Made by a program: the position numbers and the translations under genes. A stretch of DNA of 64,000 bases from Halalkalicoccus sp. CG83 (GTDB lineage: Archaea; Halobacteriota; Halobacteria; Halobacteriales; Halalkalicoccaceae). Location: NCBI RefSeq assembly GCF_037081715.1, contig NZ_JAZDDH010000003.1:1-64000 (forward strand). Reading direction: 5' to 3'. Below are positions 33,510-43,043 of this stretch, one piece after another (within the stretch, counting starts at the first letter, position 1; each line of letters begins with the position of its first letter). Under the pieces are notes generated by a model. The model worked only from the letters and a program-made list of their open reading frames with translations. It was not told the DNA's origin and did not search any database.

Positions 33510-34544
33510 ATGCGCGCGACGACCCTGACTGACGTTGGATCGATCGAGGTACAGGAACGTGACCAACCAATAGCGGACGACGATGAGTTACTGGTCCAGG
33601 TCGGCGCTTGCGGCGTCTGTATGACCGATTACCACATGTTCCACGGTTCGTTCGCCGCGGAGACACCCCTGGTCTTGGGCCATGAGAGCGCCGGGACCGT
33701 CGCCGAAGTCGGTACGGACGTCACGGAATACGAGCCCGGTGACCGGGTCGCGATCAACCCGACCATCCCGTGTAATGCCTGTACGTACTGCAAGCGCGGC
33801 GAGACCCACCTCTGTGAACACAACACGAGCATCGGCGGAGCGGCCGATAGAGTCATTGACGGGGCGTTTGCCGAGTACGTCCGGGTTCCCCAGACGAACG
33901 TCGAAGAGATCGGTGCGATGCCGTTCGAGCGGGCCGCATTGGCCGAACCACTGGCTTGCGGTCTTCACGGCGTCAGTCAGGTCGACTGCAAACCGGGAGA
34001 CAGCGTCGCCATTATCGGGGCAGGCCCGATCGGACTGCTTCTGCTCCAGGCATTTCGCAACGTCGGCGCCGCTCCGATCGTCGTCTCGGAAATCGACGAG
34101 AAACGACGGGAACTCGCCGCTGATTTCGGCGCAGACGCCGTCGTCAACCCCGAGGCCGACGACGATCCAGTTGCAGCTATTCAGGCCGCCGCGGGCGGGC
34201 CAGTCGACATCGGCGTTGAGGCCATCGGGCTCATTCCGACTATCGAACAGGCCAACGCAGTGACGGGGAAAGGCGGTTCGACGCTGCTCTTCGGCGTCCC
34301 GGACCAGGAGGCGAAGATGGAGATCAGCCCCTTCGACGTCTTCTTCGACGAAGTGGGCTATCGCGGCTCGTACTCGCTGACGACCGAGGACTTCGAGCGG
34401 GCCGTTACCCTGCTCCAGTACGGACGAATCGAGGCAGACGCGCTCGTGACCGACCGGATCGGCCTCGAAGAGCTGCCGACAGCGTTCGAGCATATGGAGA
34501 ATGCCGTCGGCCTAAAGCACGTCGTCATCCCCGATATGGAGTGA
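33510..34544 (+). CDS. Zinc-dependent medium-chain alcohol/sugar dehydrogenase
   Basis: 344 residues from the ATG at 33510, preceded by GGAGGG; a longer frame to 33405 is unlikely. Zinc residues: GACGVCMTDYHMFHG, VLGHESAGTV, and the structural set IPCNACTYCKRGETHLC. The coenzyme fold is VAIIGAGPIGLLLLQAFR with VVSEIDEKRRELA, Glu indicating NAD. The substrate cannot be read; the position opposite the transport operon and before IclR suggests oxidation of the same sugar or of a product such as lactaldehyde or a polyol. Confidence 0.85.
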   Translation: MRATTLTDVGSIEVQERDQPIADDDELLVQVGACGVCMTDYHMFHGSFAAETPLVLGHESAGTVAEVGTDVTEYEPGDRVAINPTIPCNACTYCKRGETHLCEHNTSIGGAADRVIDGAFAEYVRVPQTNVEEIGAMPFERAALAEPLACGLHGVSQVDCKPGDSVAIIGAGPIGLLLLQAFRNVGAAPIVVSEIDEKRRELAADFGADAVVNPEADDDPVAAIQAAAGGPVDIGVEAIGLIPTIEQANAVTGKGGSTLLFGVPDQEAKMEISPFDVFFDEVGYRGSYSLTTEDFERAVTLLQYGRIEADALVTDRIGLEELPTAFEHMENAVGLKHVVIPDME

Positions 34545-34959
34545 ATCAGTATCCCCGTCGAACATGGACGGCGGACTAGGAGTTTCAGCGCTGCACGCTC
34601 AACGCTATGGACGCGTTCAGTGGGATCCGTGACCCCTGTAGATTGATGTACTGTGAATAGATAGGCCGTAGTCTCTTCTTTCTAAGGGAGTCGTTCAACG
34701 AGGGTGACGAGCGTTGACAACGCGTTCTGAACCGTGCTCCGGTTCTACGTTATCCCTCCCCCCCGGTGGACGCATTAGTCTGCAGGTTCGATTCGTTCTG
34801 CAGAAATGAACGGCGTTTTTTCGTCTTAGAACCGCCTGATATTTGGTGACGTATGAAAGTCCATTGCATACGAATTAATAAACATGAGGGAACGAATATC
34901 TAATACGTTCTGCTGTCGTGAACAGCTTTTTGCCCTCGACCATAGTATGAGAATCCAGA
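34545..34959. other. Intergenic stretch before the IclR gene
   Basis: No gene is seen. AT-rich sequence at 34875-34910 (GAATTAATAAAC) is a possible promoter, and GTTCTGCTGTCGTGAAC around 34906-34922 is a loose inverted repeat that could be an operator of the following IclR gene. Confidence 0.35.
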
Positions 34960-35727
34960 ATGAGTGAAACACCACCGTACGCGGTCGAGGCAACGGGGAC
35001 GTCATTGGCGATACTCGAAGCTCTTGTCCAGACGCCGGGACCAATGGGGGTTACGGCTCTCTCCGAACACGTCGGTGTCGCCAAAAGCGTTGTTCACAAC
35101 CACCTTTCAACGCTTCGCGCGCACGAATACGTGATCAAACACGAGGGACAGTACGAACCGTCACTAGGGCTCCTATCTCTTGGAGAGCGAGTACGTAGCA
35201 ACCTCCCGATCTACCGAAGCGGGAAAGAAGCGGTCGACAATCTGGCGGCCGCGACCGGTGAGGCCACGACGCTGTTCATGAGAGAAGAAGGCTACGCTGT
35301 ACCGGTATACATTGCCGAGGGTAACGCGGACTGGACACCGCCCTTCCATGCCGGTGACCGGATCCCCCTTCACGTCAACGCTTCGGGCAAGTGTCTCATG
35401 GCGTCCCTTCCCAACGACGAAATGGAGACACTCTTAGAGAAGAACAACCGTACAGCGTTCACCGATGCTACGATCACTAATTCCGCAGAACTCTCAACGG
35501 AACTCCGCCGAGTCCGCGATGACGGTGTCGCGTTCTGTAGAGGTGAACACTATGAGGGGATCGTCGGTGTCGCAGCCCCGATTCCATTGACAGATGATCA
35601 TCGACCCACGGCACTCGAGGTTTCCGGCCCGGTAGATCGACTGAACGGGAGATATCTCGAGGAGGACATCACGGGACAGGTGTTGAGCACGACGAAATCT
35701 ATTCAGGTCGCACTCACCGAGGACTGA
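34960..35727 (+). CDS. IclR-family transcriptional regulator
   Basis: 255 residues. The N-terminal winged helix (residues about 10-65) has GVTALSEHVGVAKSVVHNHL, then EYVIKHEGQYEPSLGLLSLG. The C-terminal effector domain contains LHVNASGKCLMASLPNDE and EGIVGVAAPIPL, both standard for IclR. It should respond to a sugar-derived ligand and control the flanking catabolic genes. It is on the same strand as the dehydrogenase upstream. Confidence 0.92.
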   Translation: MSETPPYAVEATGTSLAILEALVQTPGPMGVTALSEHVGVAKSVVHNHLSTLRAHEYVIKHEGQYEPSLGLLSLGERVRSNLPIYRSGKEAVDNLAAATGEATTLFMREEGYAVPVYIAEGNADWTPPFHAGDRIPLHVNASGKCLMASLPNDEMETLLEKNNRTAFTDATITNSAELSTELRRVRDDGVAFCRGEHYEGIVGVAAPIPLTDDHRPTALEVSGPVDRLNGRYLEEDITGQVLSTTKSIQVALTED

Positions 35728-36025
35728 CACCTGTTCACGGGGGCTGCTCTCAGCTATTATCTCGAGTCATGAAAGCTTCCGTGTAACGGATAGACAGAAA
35801 ATTCCTACTCACACCGTACACGATGATCGGACTGGGAGGACACGGTCATCGGCGCAAGCGCTATAAGGTCCAGTGAAGCCTTCTCAAGCAGGCCTCGGAC
35901 GACGCTCACCCCAATTGCCGGAGAGGAAATTACCATGTCTCATTTGATATATTTCGCCGAATCAGATGGCGTTCGACGGGCTAGTGAATCGGGGAGTACT
36001 TGATGGTAGAGATGAATAGACGGCC

Positions 36026-36652
36026 ATGAGCGAACCAGGTTCGTCCTCAGCTGATGAGTCGCCGACCACCAAAGTAGCGCGACTACTCCAGAAGTACGGT
36101 TTTGACGGTCTCGGAGATGAAATTGAGCGTCGGTGGACTGGGCAGACCGGAAAGCGTGATAGTCTACGAACTCTCGCAGACCTGTTTAATCAACGAATTC
36201 TCCAGCAGGCGATGGAAAACAACGGGATGCAGCCGCTAGAGGGTGAGGTTGAGAACGTCTATGAGCTGCTTACGGGTGACGACGTAACTAGTGGAACGCG
36301 AACGGAGACGGAGACACGACTTCGCCAACGAGGGATCGATATCGAGGAATTACGCGGCGACTTCGTCACCTACCAAGCGATTCGAACGTACCTGAAAGGA
36401 GTCCGCGGAGTGGAGTACAACCCGGAGGAGACGGATAGCGTCGAAACGGCGAGGGCAAGTTTCGACCGACTCGTAGGCCGAACGACTGCAGTCGTAGAAC
36501 AGAAACTTCGTAGTCTCGCGTCGACGGGCAAACTCACGCTAGGCGCTCCTCGAGTCCGGACGACCGTTTCGGTCTACTGTGAGGAGTGTGAGACCCAGTA
36601 CGACGTAACGGCTCTACTCGCTCGCGGCGGTTGTGATTGTGAGGAAGAGTAA
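36026..36652 (+). CDS. rdfA: RdfA-family protein
   Basis: 208 residues. The order of conserved parts fits haloarchaeal RdfA (rod-determining factor A): KVARLLQKYGFDGLGDEIER at the N-terminus, SLRTLADLFNQRILQQAM, VYELLTGDDVTSG, and a C-terminal zinc-binding end VYCEECETQYDVTALLARGG with CDC after it. RdfA proteins affect cell shape in haloarchaea. It is followed after 106 bases by an SMC-related gene, the pairing seen elsewhere for this family. Recognised from memory of the family, not by alignment. Confidence 0.8.
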   Translation: MSEPGSSSADESPTTKVARLLQKYGFDGLGDEIERRWTGQTGKRDSLRTLADLFNQRILQQAMENNGMQPLEGEVENVYELLTGDDVTSGTRTETETRLRQRGIDIEELRGDFVTYQAIRTYLKGVRGVEYNPEETDSVETARASFDRLVGRTTAVVEQKLRSLASTGKLTLGAPRVRTTVSVYCEECETQYDVTALLARGGCDCEEE

Positions 36653-36758
36653 GAACGCGCCCACAGTAATAACACTGTTACGTCTGTTATTCCACCTGCT
36701 ACACATTTCTGAGAACGCAACCAGCACCCTTTTGATGGGCAAACTGATAAACGAAAGC

Positions 36759-38711
36759 ATGAGTTCGGAACAAACCGCTACCGAAGCCAAGTCGGTTCGA
36801 GTCGAGGCCCGGAACGTCGGTGGAATCTCCGAGACGGAGGTCGAGTTCAAGCCGGGTGTGACAATCCTCGCGGGTCGGAACGCCACGAATCGGACGTCAC
36901 TGCTCCGTGCGATCATGCTCGCGCTCGGGAGTGATCAGACCTCGTTGAAGGGTGATGCAGATCACGGCGAGGTGGAACTCTCGATCGGCGGGGAAACGTA
37001 CAGCCGAACAATGACCAGGCAGGGAGACAGCGTCGTCGTCGACGGGAACCCATATCTTGAGGATGCCGAAGCCGCGGATCTGTTCGCGTTCTTGTTGGAG
37101 GACAACAAAGCTCGACGAGCCGTCGCTCGGGGAGACGACCTTCGTGAGATCATCATGCGGCCGATCGACACTGAGGAGATCAAAGCAGAGATCGAACGTC
37201 TCAATGCTGAGCGCCGGGAGATCGACGAACGGCTAGAGGAGATTCAAGAGGAGGAACGGCGTCTTCCAGAGCTGGAGGAACGAAAAGCCGAACTGACGAA
37301 TCGAATCGAAGAGAAAAAGGCAGAACTGGAGACGGCAGAGGACGACCTCGAAACACTCGACGGTACCGTCGAAGAGAGTCGCGAGGACAAAGAGGAACTC
37401 GAGTCAAAACTCGATGATCTGCGCGAGACACGAGGTGAACTAGACAGCGTACGAGAACGGATCGAAACCGAAAACAGGAGCATCGAATCCCTAGAAGATG
37501 AACGCGAGGACGTCGAATCCGACCTCGACGAGCTCGAAGGTGATGCCGACGTCGGCACGACTAGCATTGATCAGGAGGTCAAACGCCTTCGCGAGCGAAA
37601 GCGGACGATCGATTCGATGATGGGCGAACTCCAGAACATTATCCAGTTCAACGAAGAAATGCTGGAGGGGGATCGCAACGATATACGAAGCGCCCTCGAT
37701 CAGGGCGAGAAACAGGGCGGGGCAGTCACGGACCAGCTCGTCGATTCGACGACCGTTTGCTGGACCTGTGGAAGCGAAGTACAGACGGATCAGATCGAGA
37801 CGACCCTCGACCAGTTGCGTCAGTTCCGTCGCGAGAAGCTCGAAACGATCCGGGAGATCGAAGACGAACTGGATGAGTTGCGAACCGAGCGACAGGAGCG
37901 CGAAGAACGCCAACGTCGCAGAGAGAACCTTGAGAGCCGACTACGGGACATCGATGACGAGATCGAGCAGCGCCGTGACCGAAAGGACGACTTACAGAAT
38001 GAGCAAGAGGAGCTCGAGCGCCGGCTCGAAGACCTTGAGATAGAAGTAGAAACCCTCCAGAGTGAGGAGTTCGGAGGGATTCTGGAGCAACATCGCGAGG
38101 CCAATCAAATCGAGTTCGAGATCAACCGGCTCAATGACGACCTCAAGGACGTTGGTGAGGAGATCGAGACGATCGAGTCCGAACTTGAAGAGCGAGACGA
38201 TCTGAAGGCACAACGAGAGGAGGTCAAAGCGGCACTCGTCGATGTTCGGACCCGGATCGATCAGATCGAGGAACGCGCCGTCGAGCAGTTCAACACGCAC
38301 ATGGAGACCGTACTGGACCTGCTGGATTACGGAAACCTCGATCGGATATGGATCGAACGCGTCGAGCGCCAGGTCCGTGAGGGGCGGCGAAAGGTGGATC
38401 GAACACAGTTCGAGCTGCACATCGTTCGAACCAACGAGAACGGAACCGCATACGAGGATACGATCGATCACCTCAGCGAGAGCGAGCGAGAGGTAACGGG
38501 GCTCGTCTTCGCGCTAGCGGGCTATCTCGCGAACGAGGTCTACGAGACGCTACCGCTCATCATTCTCGATTCGTTGGAGGCGGTTGACTCTGATCGCATC
38601 TCTGCGCTGGTTGATTACTTCAGCGATTACACCGACTATTCGGTCATCGCGCTGCTGCCCGAGGACGAACAAGCACTCGATCAATCGTATCGACGGATCC
38701 GGGAGATCTGA
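36759..38711 (+). CDS. Archaea-specific SMC-related protein
   Basis: 650 residues from the ATG at 36759. The head is SMC/Rad50-like, but Walker A is degenerate: TILAGRNATNRTSLLRAI instead of GxNGxGKS. A long antiparallel coiled coil covers residues about 130-530. In its middle, VCWTCGSEV gives a CxxC as in a zinc hook. The C-terminal head has LSESEREVTGLVFALAGYL (signature-like) and LPLIILDSLEAVDSDRI (Walker B, with Ser in place of the catalytic Glu). The protein probably links DNA or membrane sites without normal ATP turnover. It forms a pair with RdfA. Confidence 0.85.
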   Translation: MSSEQTATEAKSVRVEARNVGGISETEVEFKPGVTILAGRNATNRTSLLRAIMLALGSDQTSLKGDADHGEVELSIGGETYSRTMTRQGDSVVVDGNPYLEDAEAADLFAFLLEDNKARRAVARGDDLREIIMRPIDTEEIKAEIERLNAERREIDERLEEIQEEERRLPELEERKAELTNRIEEKKAELETAEDDLETLDGTVEESREDKEELESKLDDLRETRGELDSVRERIETENRSIESLEDEREDVESDLDELEGDADVGTTSIDQEVKRLRERKRTIDSMMGELQNIIQFNEEMLEGDRNDIRSALDQGEKQGGAVTDQLVDSTTVCWTCGSEVQTDQIETTLDQLRQFRREKLETIREIEDELDELRTERQEREERQRRRENLESRLRDIDDEIEQRRDRKDDLQNEQEELERRLEDLEIEVETLQSEEFGGILEQHREANQIEFEINRLNDDLKDVGEEIETIESELEERDDLKAQREEVKAALVDVRTRIDQIEERAVEQFNTHMETVLDLLDYGNLDRIWIERVERQVREGRRKVDRTQFELHIVRTNENGTAYEDTIDHLSESEREVTGLVFALAGYLANEVYETLPLIILDSLEAVDSDRISALVDYFSDYTDYSVIALLPEDEQALDQSYRRIREI

Positions 38712-38892
38712 GCTCGCCCAGTCGCTTCCGGAGTCCACGTGTGACCGCTAGAACCCTACACGGGTCATTTCTGAGGAGTGATCCGTGTAGTCATCTTTCT
38801 GTGCGTAGCGTGTTCGGGAAGCACGGCGACATCTCCACTGCATCGCCGATTTCTCGTTGTGAGGATCTGATCGTTCGTAAGAAACGAACAGC

Positions 38893-39660
38893 TTAGGAGA
38901 ACTGTGTGTTGATCTCGATAACGTTCGCTGAGCGAGTGACCATATTGGGGATCTCCTCGGTGAAGCGTTCGCCAGTCATCCGGCTTGACGGACCAGAAAC
39001 GCTGAGTGCGCCGAGGATGTTCCCATCAGGACCGGTGATCGGTGCGGCGACACATTTGAGTCCCTGAATCTTCTCCTCGTTGTCGAACGCGTACCCCCGT
39101 TCACGAATCCGATCGAGCTCCTCGAACAACTCCCCACGCCTCATAATAGTCTGCGGAGTAAACTCGGGAAGGCCGTTGTGCTCAATGATGGTCTCGACAC
39201 GCTCGCGTGGTAGATGCGCTAGGATCGCCTTTCCCAACGAGATACAATGCGGATATTCCCGCTTACCGACGCTCGAAGCGGACTCGACGGCCTTCTCGCC
39301 CTTCGACTTATAGAGATAGACGACCATGCCGTGTTCCTCGGTCGCGAACTGTGCCAGTTCACCACTCTCTTCCGCTAGATCGTCAAGTTCGGCTTTCGCG
39401 ACTTCATAATACTCGAGGCGTTCCTTTACCGTCTCCCCAAGGTCAAGATACCGAAGGCTCAATCGATACTCAGACCCATCTCGTATTAGGTAATCACCCT
39501 GAACAAGCGTCGTGAGATGACTGTGAACTGTACTCTTCGATCTCCCCAGTTCATTCGATAGTTCAGTTACACCTGCGCGTTCCTCATGCTGCAAGTACTC
39601 GATAATGTCGAGCGCTGTTCGCACGGCCTGCACCGTCCGTTCTGATTCGTTCTGTACCAT
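38893..39660 (-). CDS. IclR-family transcriptional regulator
   Basis: 255 residues from the ATG at 39660. Winged helix: ALDIIEYLQHEERAGVTELS, then ELGRSKSTVHSHLTTLVQGD. Effector domain: CISLGKAILAHLPRERVE, KCVAAPITGPDGNILGALSV and SGPSSRMTG. The frame continues upstream, but that part has no family similarity. It lies opposite a broken methylmalonate-semialdehyde dehydrogenase gene and at the edge of the second catabolic island, which it probably once controlled or still controls. Confidence 0.92.
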   Translation of the reverse strand: MVQNESERTVQAVRTALDIIEYLQHEERAGVTELSNELGRSKSTVHSHLTTLVQGDYLIRDGSEYRLSLRYLDLGETVKERLEYYEVAKAELDDLAEESGELAQFATEEHGMVVYLYKSKGEKAVESASSVGKREYPHCISLGKAILAHLPRERVETIIEHNGLPEFTPQTIMRRGELFEELDRIRERGYAFDNEEKIQGLKCVAAPITGPDGNILGALSVSGPSSRMTGERFTEEIPNMVTRSANVIEINTQFS

Positions 39661-39955
39661 GCAGTACTGTGGATCACTGTAACACAAAGGTGTTTGGGTG
39701 TCCCGAACAGAGGCTACGGACACTCGGATCAGGCGGGATTCTCGTATCTGGGACATCGCTTCGATCTATCGTTTACGCATCCACCCGTTAGTGGGTTTCA
39801 CGTAACCGTTGATATTCGTGCGAGTAGCTCCCGAAGGCACGGTACGCAACCGGTAATTCTGAGCCGATCGTTTGTACTTCGCGAACACGAAGGGCAAGAG
39901 ATTTGATGACACGGCTCACAATTTTTTTAATCGCCGCTCGCTCCCTTCGCCTGCA

Positions 39956-40837
39956 ATGGCTGGTACGCAAGAGGCGGCAGTAGACGCTGTCTCGGTGCCT
40001 AAACCGTCCGAAACTACGTAGGCGGTGAATGGACTGAATCCGACAGAAGAGACGAACAAACGATCGTCGATCCGGCGACTGGCGAGACGCTGCCATCAAT
40101 GACGTTCACGCCTATCATGAGGTTGACAATGTCGTCATGTACGCTAATGACACCTTCAAGGAGTGGCGTGCCATGCCGGCGGTCGAACGGTCATAGTATC
40201 TCTTCGATCTGAAAGACGAACTGGAAGTCCGTAGTGGTGAGATCGCGCGGGCACTCTCGCGTGAACACGGTAAGACCGTCAGAGAGGCGCGTGGCGAGAT
40301 TCGCCGGGGTATCGAGAACGTGGAGGTAGCAACGGGCGTTCCGAACATGCTCCAGGAAGGAAACGGTACGGTCGAGAACGTCGCCGACGGGATCAATGAG
40401 TCCGCCGTTCGACAACCCCTCGGCGTGTTCGCGGCGATCGTGCCGTTCAAATTCCTGGCGATGATTCCGCTGTGGTTCCTTCTCTACGCCGTCGCGACGG
40501 GGAACACGTTTATCTTTAAGCCGAGTGAGCGTGTCCCCTTAAGCTCACAGATCATTTCGAGGCCGTCGAGACGCTGTGAAGAACCTCGTAAACCGATGAA
40601 GCCATCGAGATGGTGAGCGGGACCCAGTACGGCAACGCTTCCTCAATCTATACCGAACGTGGCGGCGAGGCACGACGATACCGCTACGAGGTCGATGCGG
40701 GCAATATCGGGATCTGTGCCCCGATGGGCTTCTTCCACTTCGGCGGACGAAAGGAGTCGTTCTTCAGTGATCTCCACGCGCAGGGCGAGGACGCAATTAA
40801 CTTCTACACCGAGAAGACGATTCAGATCGAGCGCTAG
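39956..40837 (+). pseudogene. Broken methylmalonate-semialdehyde dehydrogenase (MmsA/IolA-type) gene
   Basis: Pieces in several frames match CoA-acylating aldehyde dehydrogenases: NYVGGEWTESD with TIVDPATGETL; SREHGKTVREARGEIRRGIE, then NVEVATGVPNML; QPLGVFAAIVPFKFLAMIPL; ATGNTFIFKPSERVPLSSQ; and the far end VDAGNIGICAPMGFFHFGGR with GEDAINFYTEK. Frameshifts and stops occur near 40015, 40100 and 40196. Between about 40550 and 40615, roughly 220-250 residues including the catalytic Cys region are missing. The product cannot be active. This enzyme is IolA in inositol catabolism and MmsA in valine or propionate metabolism. Confidence 0.85.
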
Positions 40838-40919
40838 TTCAACTGACAATCCGCTCCTCTCGATTCACAACGAACGGGCGATTCTAATCAGTCGTCCGAG
40901 AAATGGACGGCACTCCGTG

Positions 40920-41723
40920 TTACGGCTGGTTCTGTGTTGCGCGATTGCGGCGGTTTGTAATCGCCTGATCGTACACCGTTCGGCTCTCTCGGTGCGCGTT
41001 CGAGAGGTAGGTAGTGTCCTTACCGACGATCAGGAAGTCGAACCCTCGGTCGATCCGGTCCTCAACGTCGGCGACATCGACGGTCAGTGTCCCTACGGCC
41101 ACGTCGGCGGTAGCCGCGGCCTCGATGACCCGATCCATCGCGTCGGCGAGCTCTGGCGGCTCCTCCTCGCCAAACACGCCGAGTGCCCCGGAGAGATCCG
41201 CCGGGCCGACGAACAACGCGTTGATCCCCTCGACGGCTGCGATCTCCTCGACGTTCTGAAGTCCCTCGCGGGACTCAATCTGTGCGATCGTTGTGAACGA
41301 GCCGTTAGCGTTCTCGACGTACTCCGTGAACTGGTCGCCGTACTCTGTCGCGCGCCCCGAGGCGATGCCGCGACTTCCCTCCGGCGGATATCGTATCGCA
41401 TCGACAAGTTCGCGGGCTTCAGCCGCACTATCGATCATGGGGACCATCACTCCGTCGACGCCGATATCGAGGACGCGCTTCAGACGGACGGGATCGTTCC
41501 AGGGGACACGGACGATGGTGTCAGTCGGGCTCTCCGACGCGTCAACGGCCCGGGTCATGTTTTCCACCGTTTCGAGGGAGATGGTAGTGTGCTCGGTATC
41601 GATGAGGACGAAGTCAACGTCGCTCGAGGCACTGACCTCGGCGACGGCTGGATGGCCGATCGACAGCCACGTTCCCATCGGATACGTCTCGTCTTCGAGT
41701 GCTCGTTGCATGTTCTCTGTCAT
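40920..41723 (-). CDS. HpcH/HpaI-family aldolase
   Basis: 267 residues from the ATG at 41723. Motifs of the family are in order: GTWLSIGHPAVAEVSASSDV, FVLIDTEHTTISLE (catalytic His), IVRVPWNDPVRLKRVLDIG (Arg for pyruvate carboxylate), GVMVPMIDSAAEA, TIAQIESREGLQNVEEI (metal Glu), and FVGPADLSGALG (metal Asp). These aldolases split 2-keto-3-deoxy acids into pyruvate and an aldehyde with a divalent metal. In this setting it could act after a dehydratase of the island. Confidence 0.88.
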   Translation of the reverse strand: MTENMQRALEDETYPMGTWLSIGHPAVAEVSASSDVDFVLIDTEHTTISLETVENMTRAVDASESPTDTIVRVPWNDPVRLKRVLDIGVDGVMVPMIDSAAEARELVDAIRYPPEGSRGIASGRATEYGDQFTEYVENANGSFTTIAQIESREGLQNVEEIAAVEGINALFVGPADLSGALGVFGEEEPPELADAMDRVIEAAATADVAVGTLTVDVADVEDRIDRGFDFLIVGKDTTYLSNAHRESRTVYDQAITNRRNRATQNQP

Positions 41724-41880
41724 GGCTGGTAGCTGGTGAGGGGCCGGCCGATATCGTCGCGTCATCCAGCGGCGTATCGGTCTACCGACGGCGCGCCATC
41801 ATCGGCCGTGACCATCGGTCGTAGCTCCGTCGTCAGAGAATACATTGCCTTCTATATAAACATAGGGGGTCAAATACCCC

Positions 41881-41890
41881 AAATTATAAG
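41881..41890 (+). promoter_or_regulatory. TATA-like box of the Gfo/Idh/MocA and dehydratase genes
   Basis: AAATTATAAG centred about 30 bases before the ATG at 41916, placing the transcript start at or just before the start codon. Confidence 0.5.
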
Positions 41891-41915
41891 ATAGAATGCC
41901 GGTATTCCGAGAGTG

Positions 41916-43007
41916 ATGCAATTTGGAATCATCGGCTGCGGGACGATTGCTCAGATCATGCACTTGCCGTATCTGGCGGAGATCCCCGAGACAGAGTTAC
42001 ACGCGCTCGTCGACCCGGCGATCGACCGGGCGAACGCGTTAGGGGATCGCTACAATGTCCCTCATCGGTTCGAGGAGGCGGATCAGTTGCTCGACGCGGT
42101 TGGTAGTGAGCTCGACGCGGTTGTCGTGCTAACACCCGCACATACGCACGCGGACGTCGTCGTCGACACGTTAGACGCCGACATCCCGACGCTCGTCGAG
42201 AAGCCGCTCGCCGCGACGCTTGCCGACGCTGATCGCATGGTCGAGGCCGCCGAGCGATCCGACGCGACCGCAATGGTGGCCTACATGAAACGGTACGATC
42301 CAGCGTACGAACGGGCACAACAGGAGCTCGAAACGCTGACCGACGTCGATCTCGTCACCGCCTACGACGTCGATCCGGATCACGGTCGCATCATCGACGA
42401 GGTATACGATCTCGTCGGAGGGGCACTCCCGAACGGGTTCGTTGAAGAGAGCGTCGCAGAGCGCCGCGAACAAATCAAGGAAGCCATCGATACAGACGAT
42501 GAGACGCTCGTTGCCGCCTATGACTTCCAACTCGATCACGTCTGTCACGACGTGAACGCGCTTCGCGGCCTGTTCGGTGACGTGAAACGGATTAATCACG
42601 TTGAGGTCTCCGACGATCACCGATACCTCGTCGCGAACCTTGAGTACGAAGGAGGTGAACGCTGCGTACTGGAGTCCGGCGACTCCGATCGGAAGTGGTT
42701 CGAGCAGTTCATCCGCGTTGACGCGCCCAACGGAATGCTGAACCTCGAGTTCTCGAACCCGTTCATCCAAAATACGCCGACCGAACTGCGCGTGAAGTCG
42801 GGTATCAAGGAGGTGGAAGACACGACCCACACCCCCTCGTACGACGAACCGTTCAAACGTGAACTCGAACGATTCATCCATTGTGTCGAGGACGATGCCG
42901 TCGTCCGAACTACCTTCTCGGAAGCCCGCGACGATCTCGAACTCATTATCGAACTCTTTCGGACGTATCGGGCGGAAACCTCCGGCGACACTAGACAGCA
43001 CGCCTAA
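41916..43007 (+). CDS. Gfo/Idh/MocA-family oxidoreductase
   Basis: 363 residues from the ATG at 41916 (GTG at 41913 is in frame). NAD fold: FGIIGCGTIAQIMHLPYL. VVVLTPAHTHADVV and TLVEKPLAATLADADRM give the EKP motif, and FQLDHVCHDVNALRGLFG the DxxxH type catalytic pair. The family includes inositol dehydrogenase (IolG), glucose-fructose oxidoreductase and others; substrate is not readable. An enolase-superfamily gene follows 36 bases later on the same strand. A decayed copy of its C-terminal half lies at 50430-50966. Confidence 0.88.
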   Translation: MQFGIIGCGTIAQIMHLPYLAEIPETELHALVDPAIDRANALGDRYNVPHRFEEADQLLDAVGSELDAVVVLTPAHTHADVVVDTLDADIPTLVEKPLAATLADADRMVEAAERSDATAMVAYMKRYDPAYERAQQELETLTDVDLVTAYDVDPDHGRIIDEVYDLVGGALPNGFVEESVAERREQIKEAIDTDDETLVAAYDFQLDHVCHDVNALRGLFGDVKRINHVEVSDDHRYLVANLEYEGGERCVLESGDSDRKWFEQFIRVDAPNGMLNLEFSNPFIQNTPTELRVKSGIKEVEDTTHTPSYDEPFKRELERFIHCVEDDAVVRTTFSEARDDLELIIELFRTYRAETSGDTRQHA

Positions 43008-43043
43008 GTGGCCTGCCGTAACACACCACATACGCTCATAACC

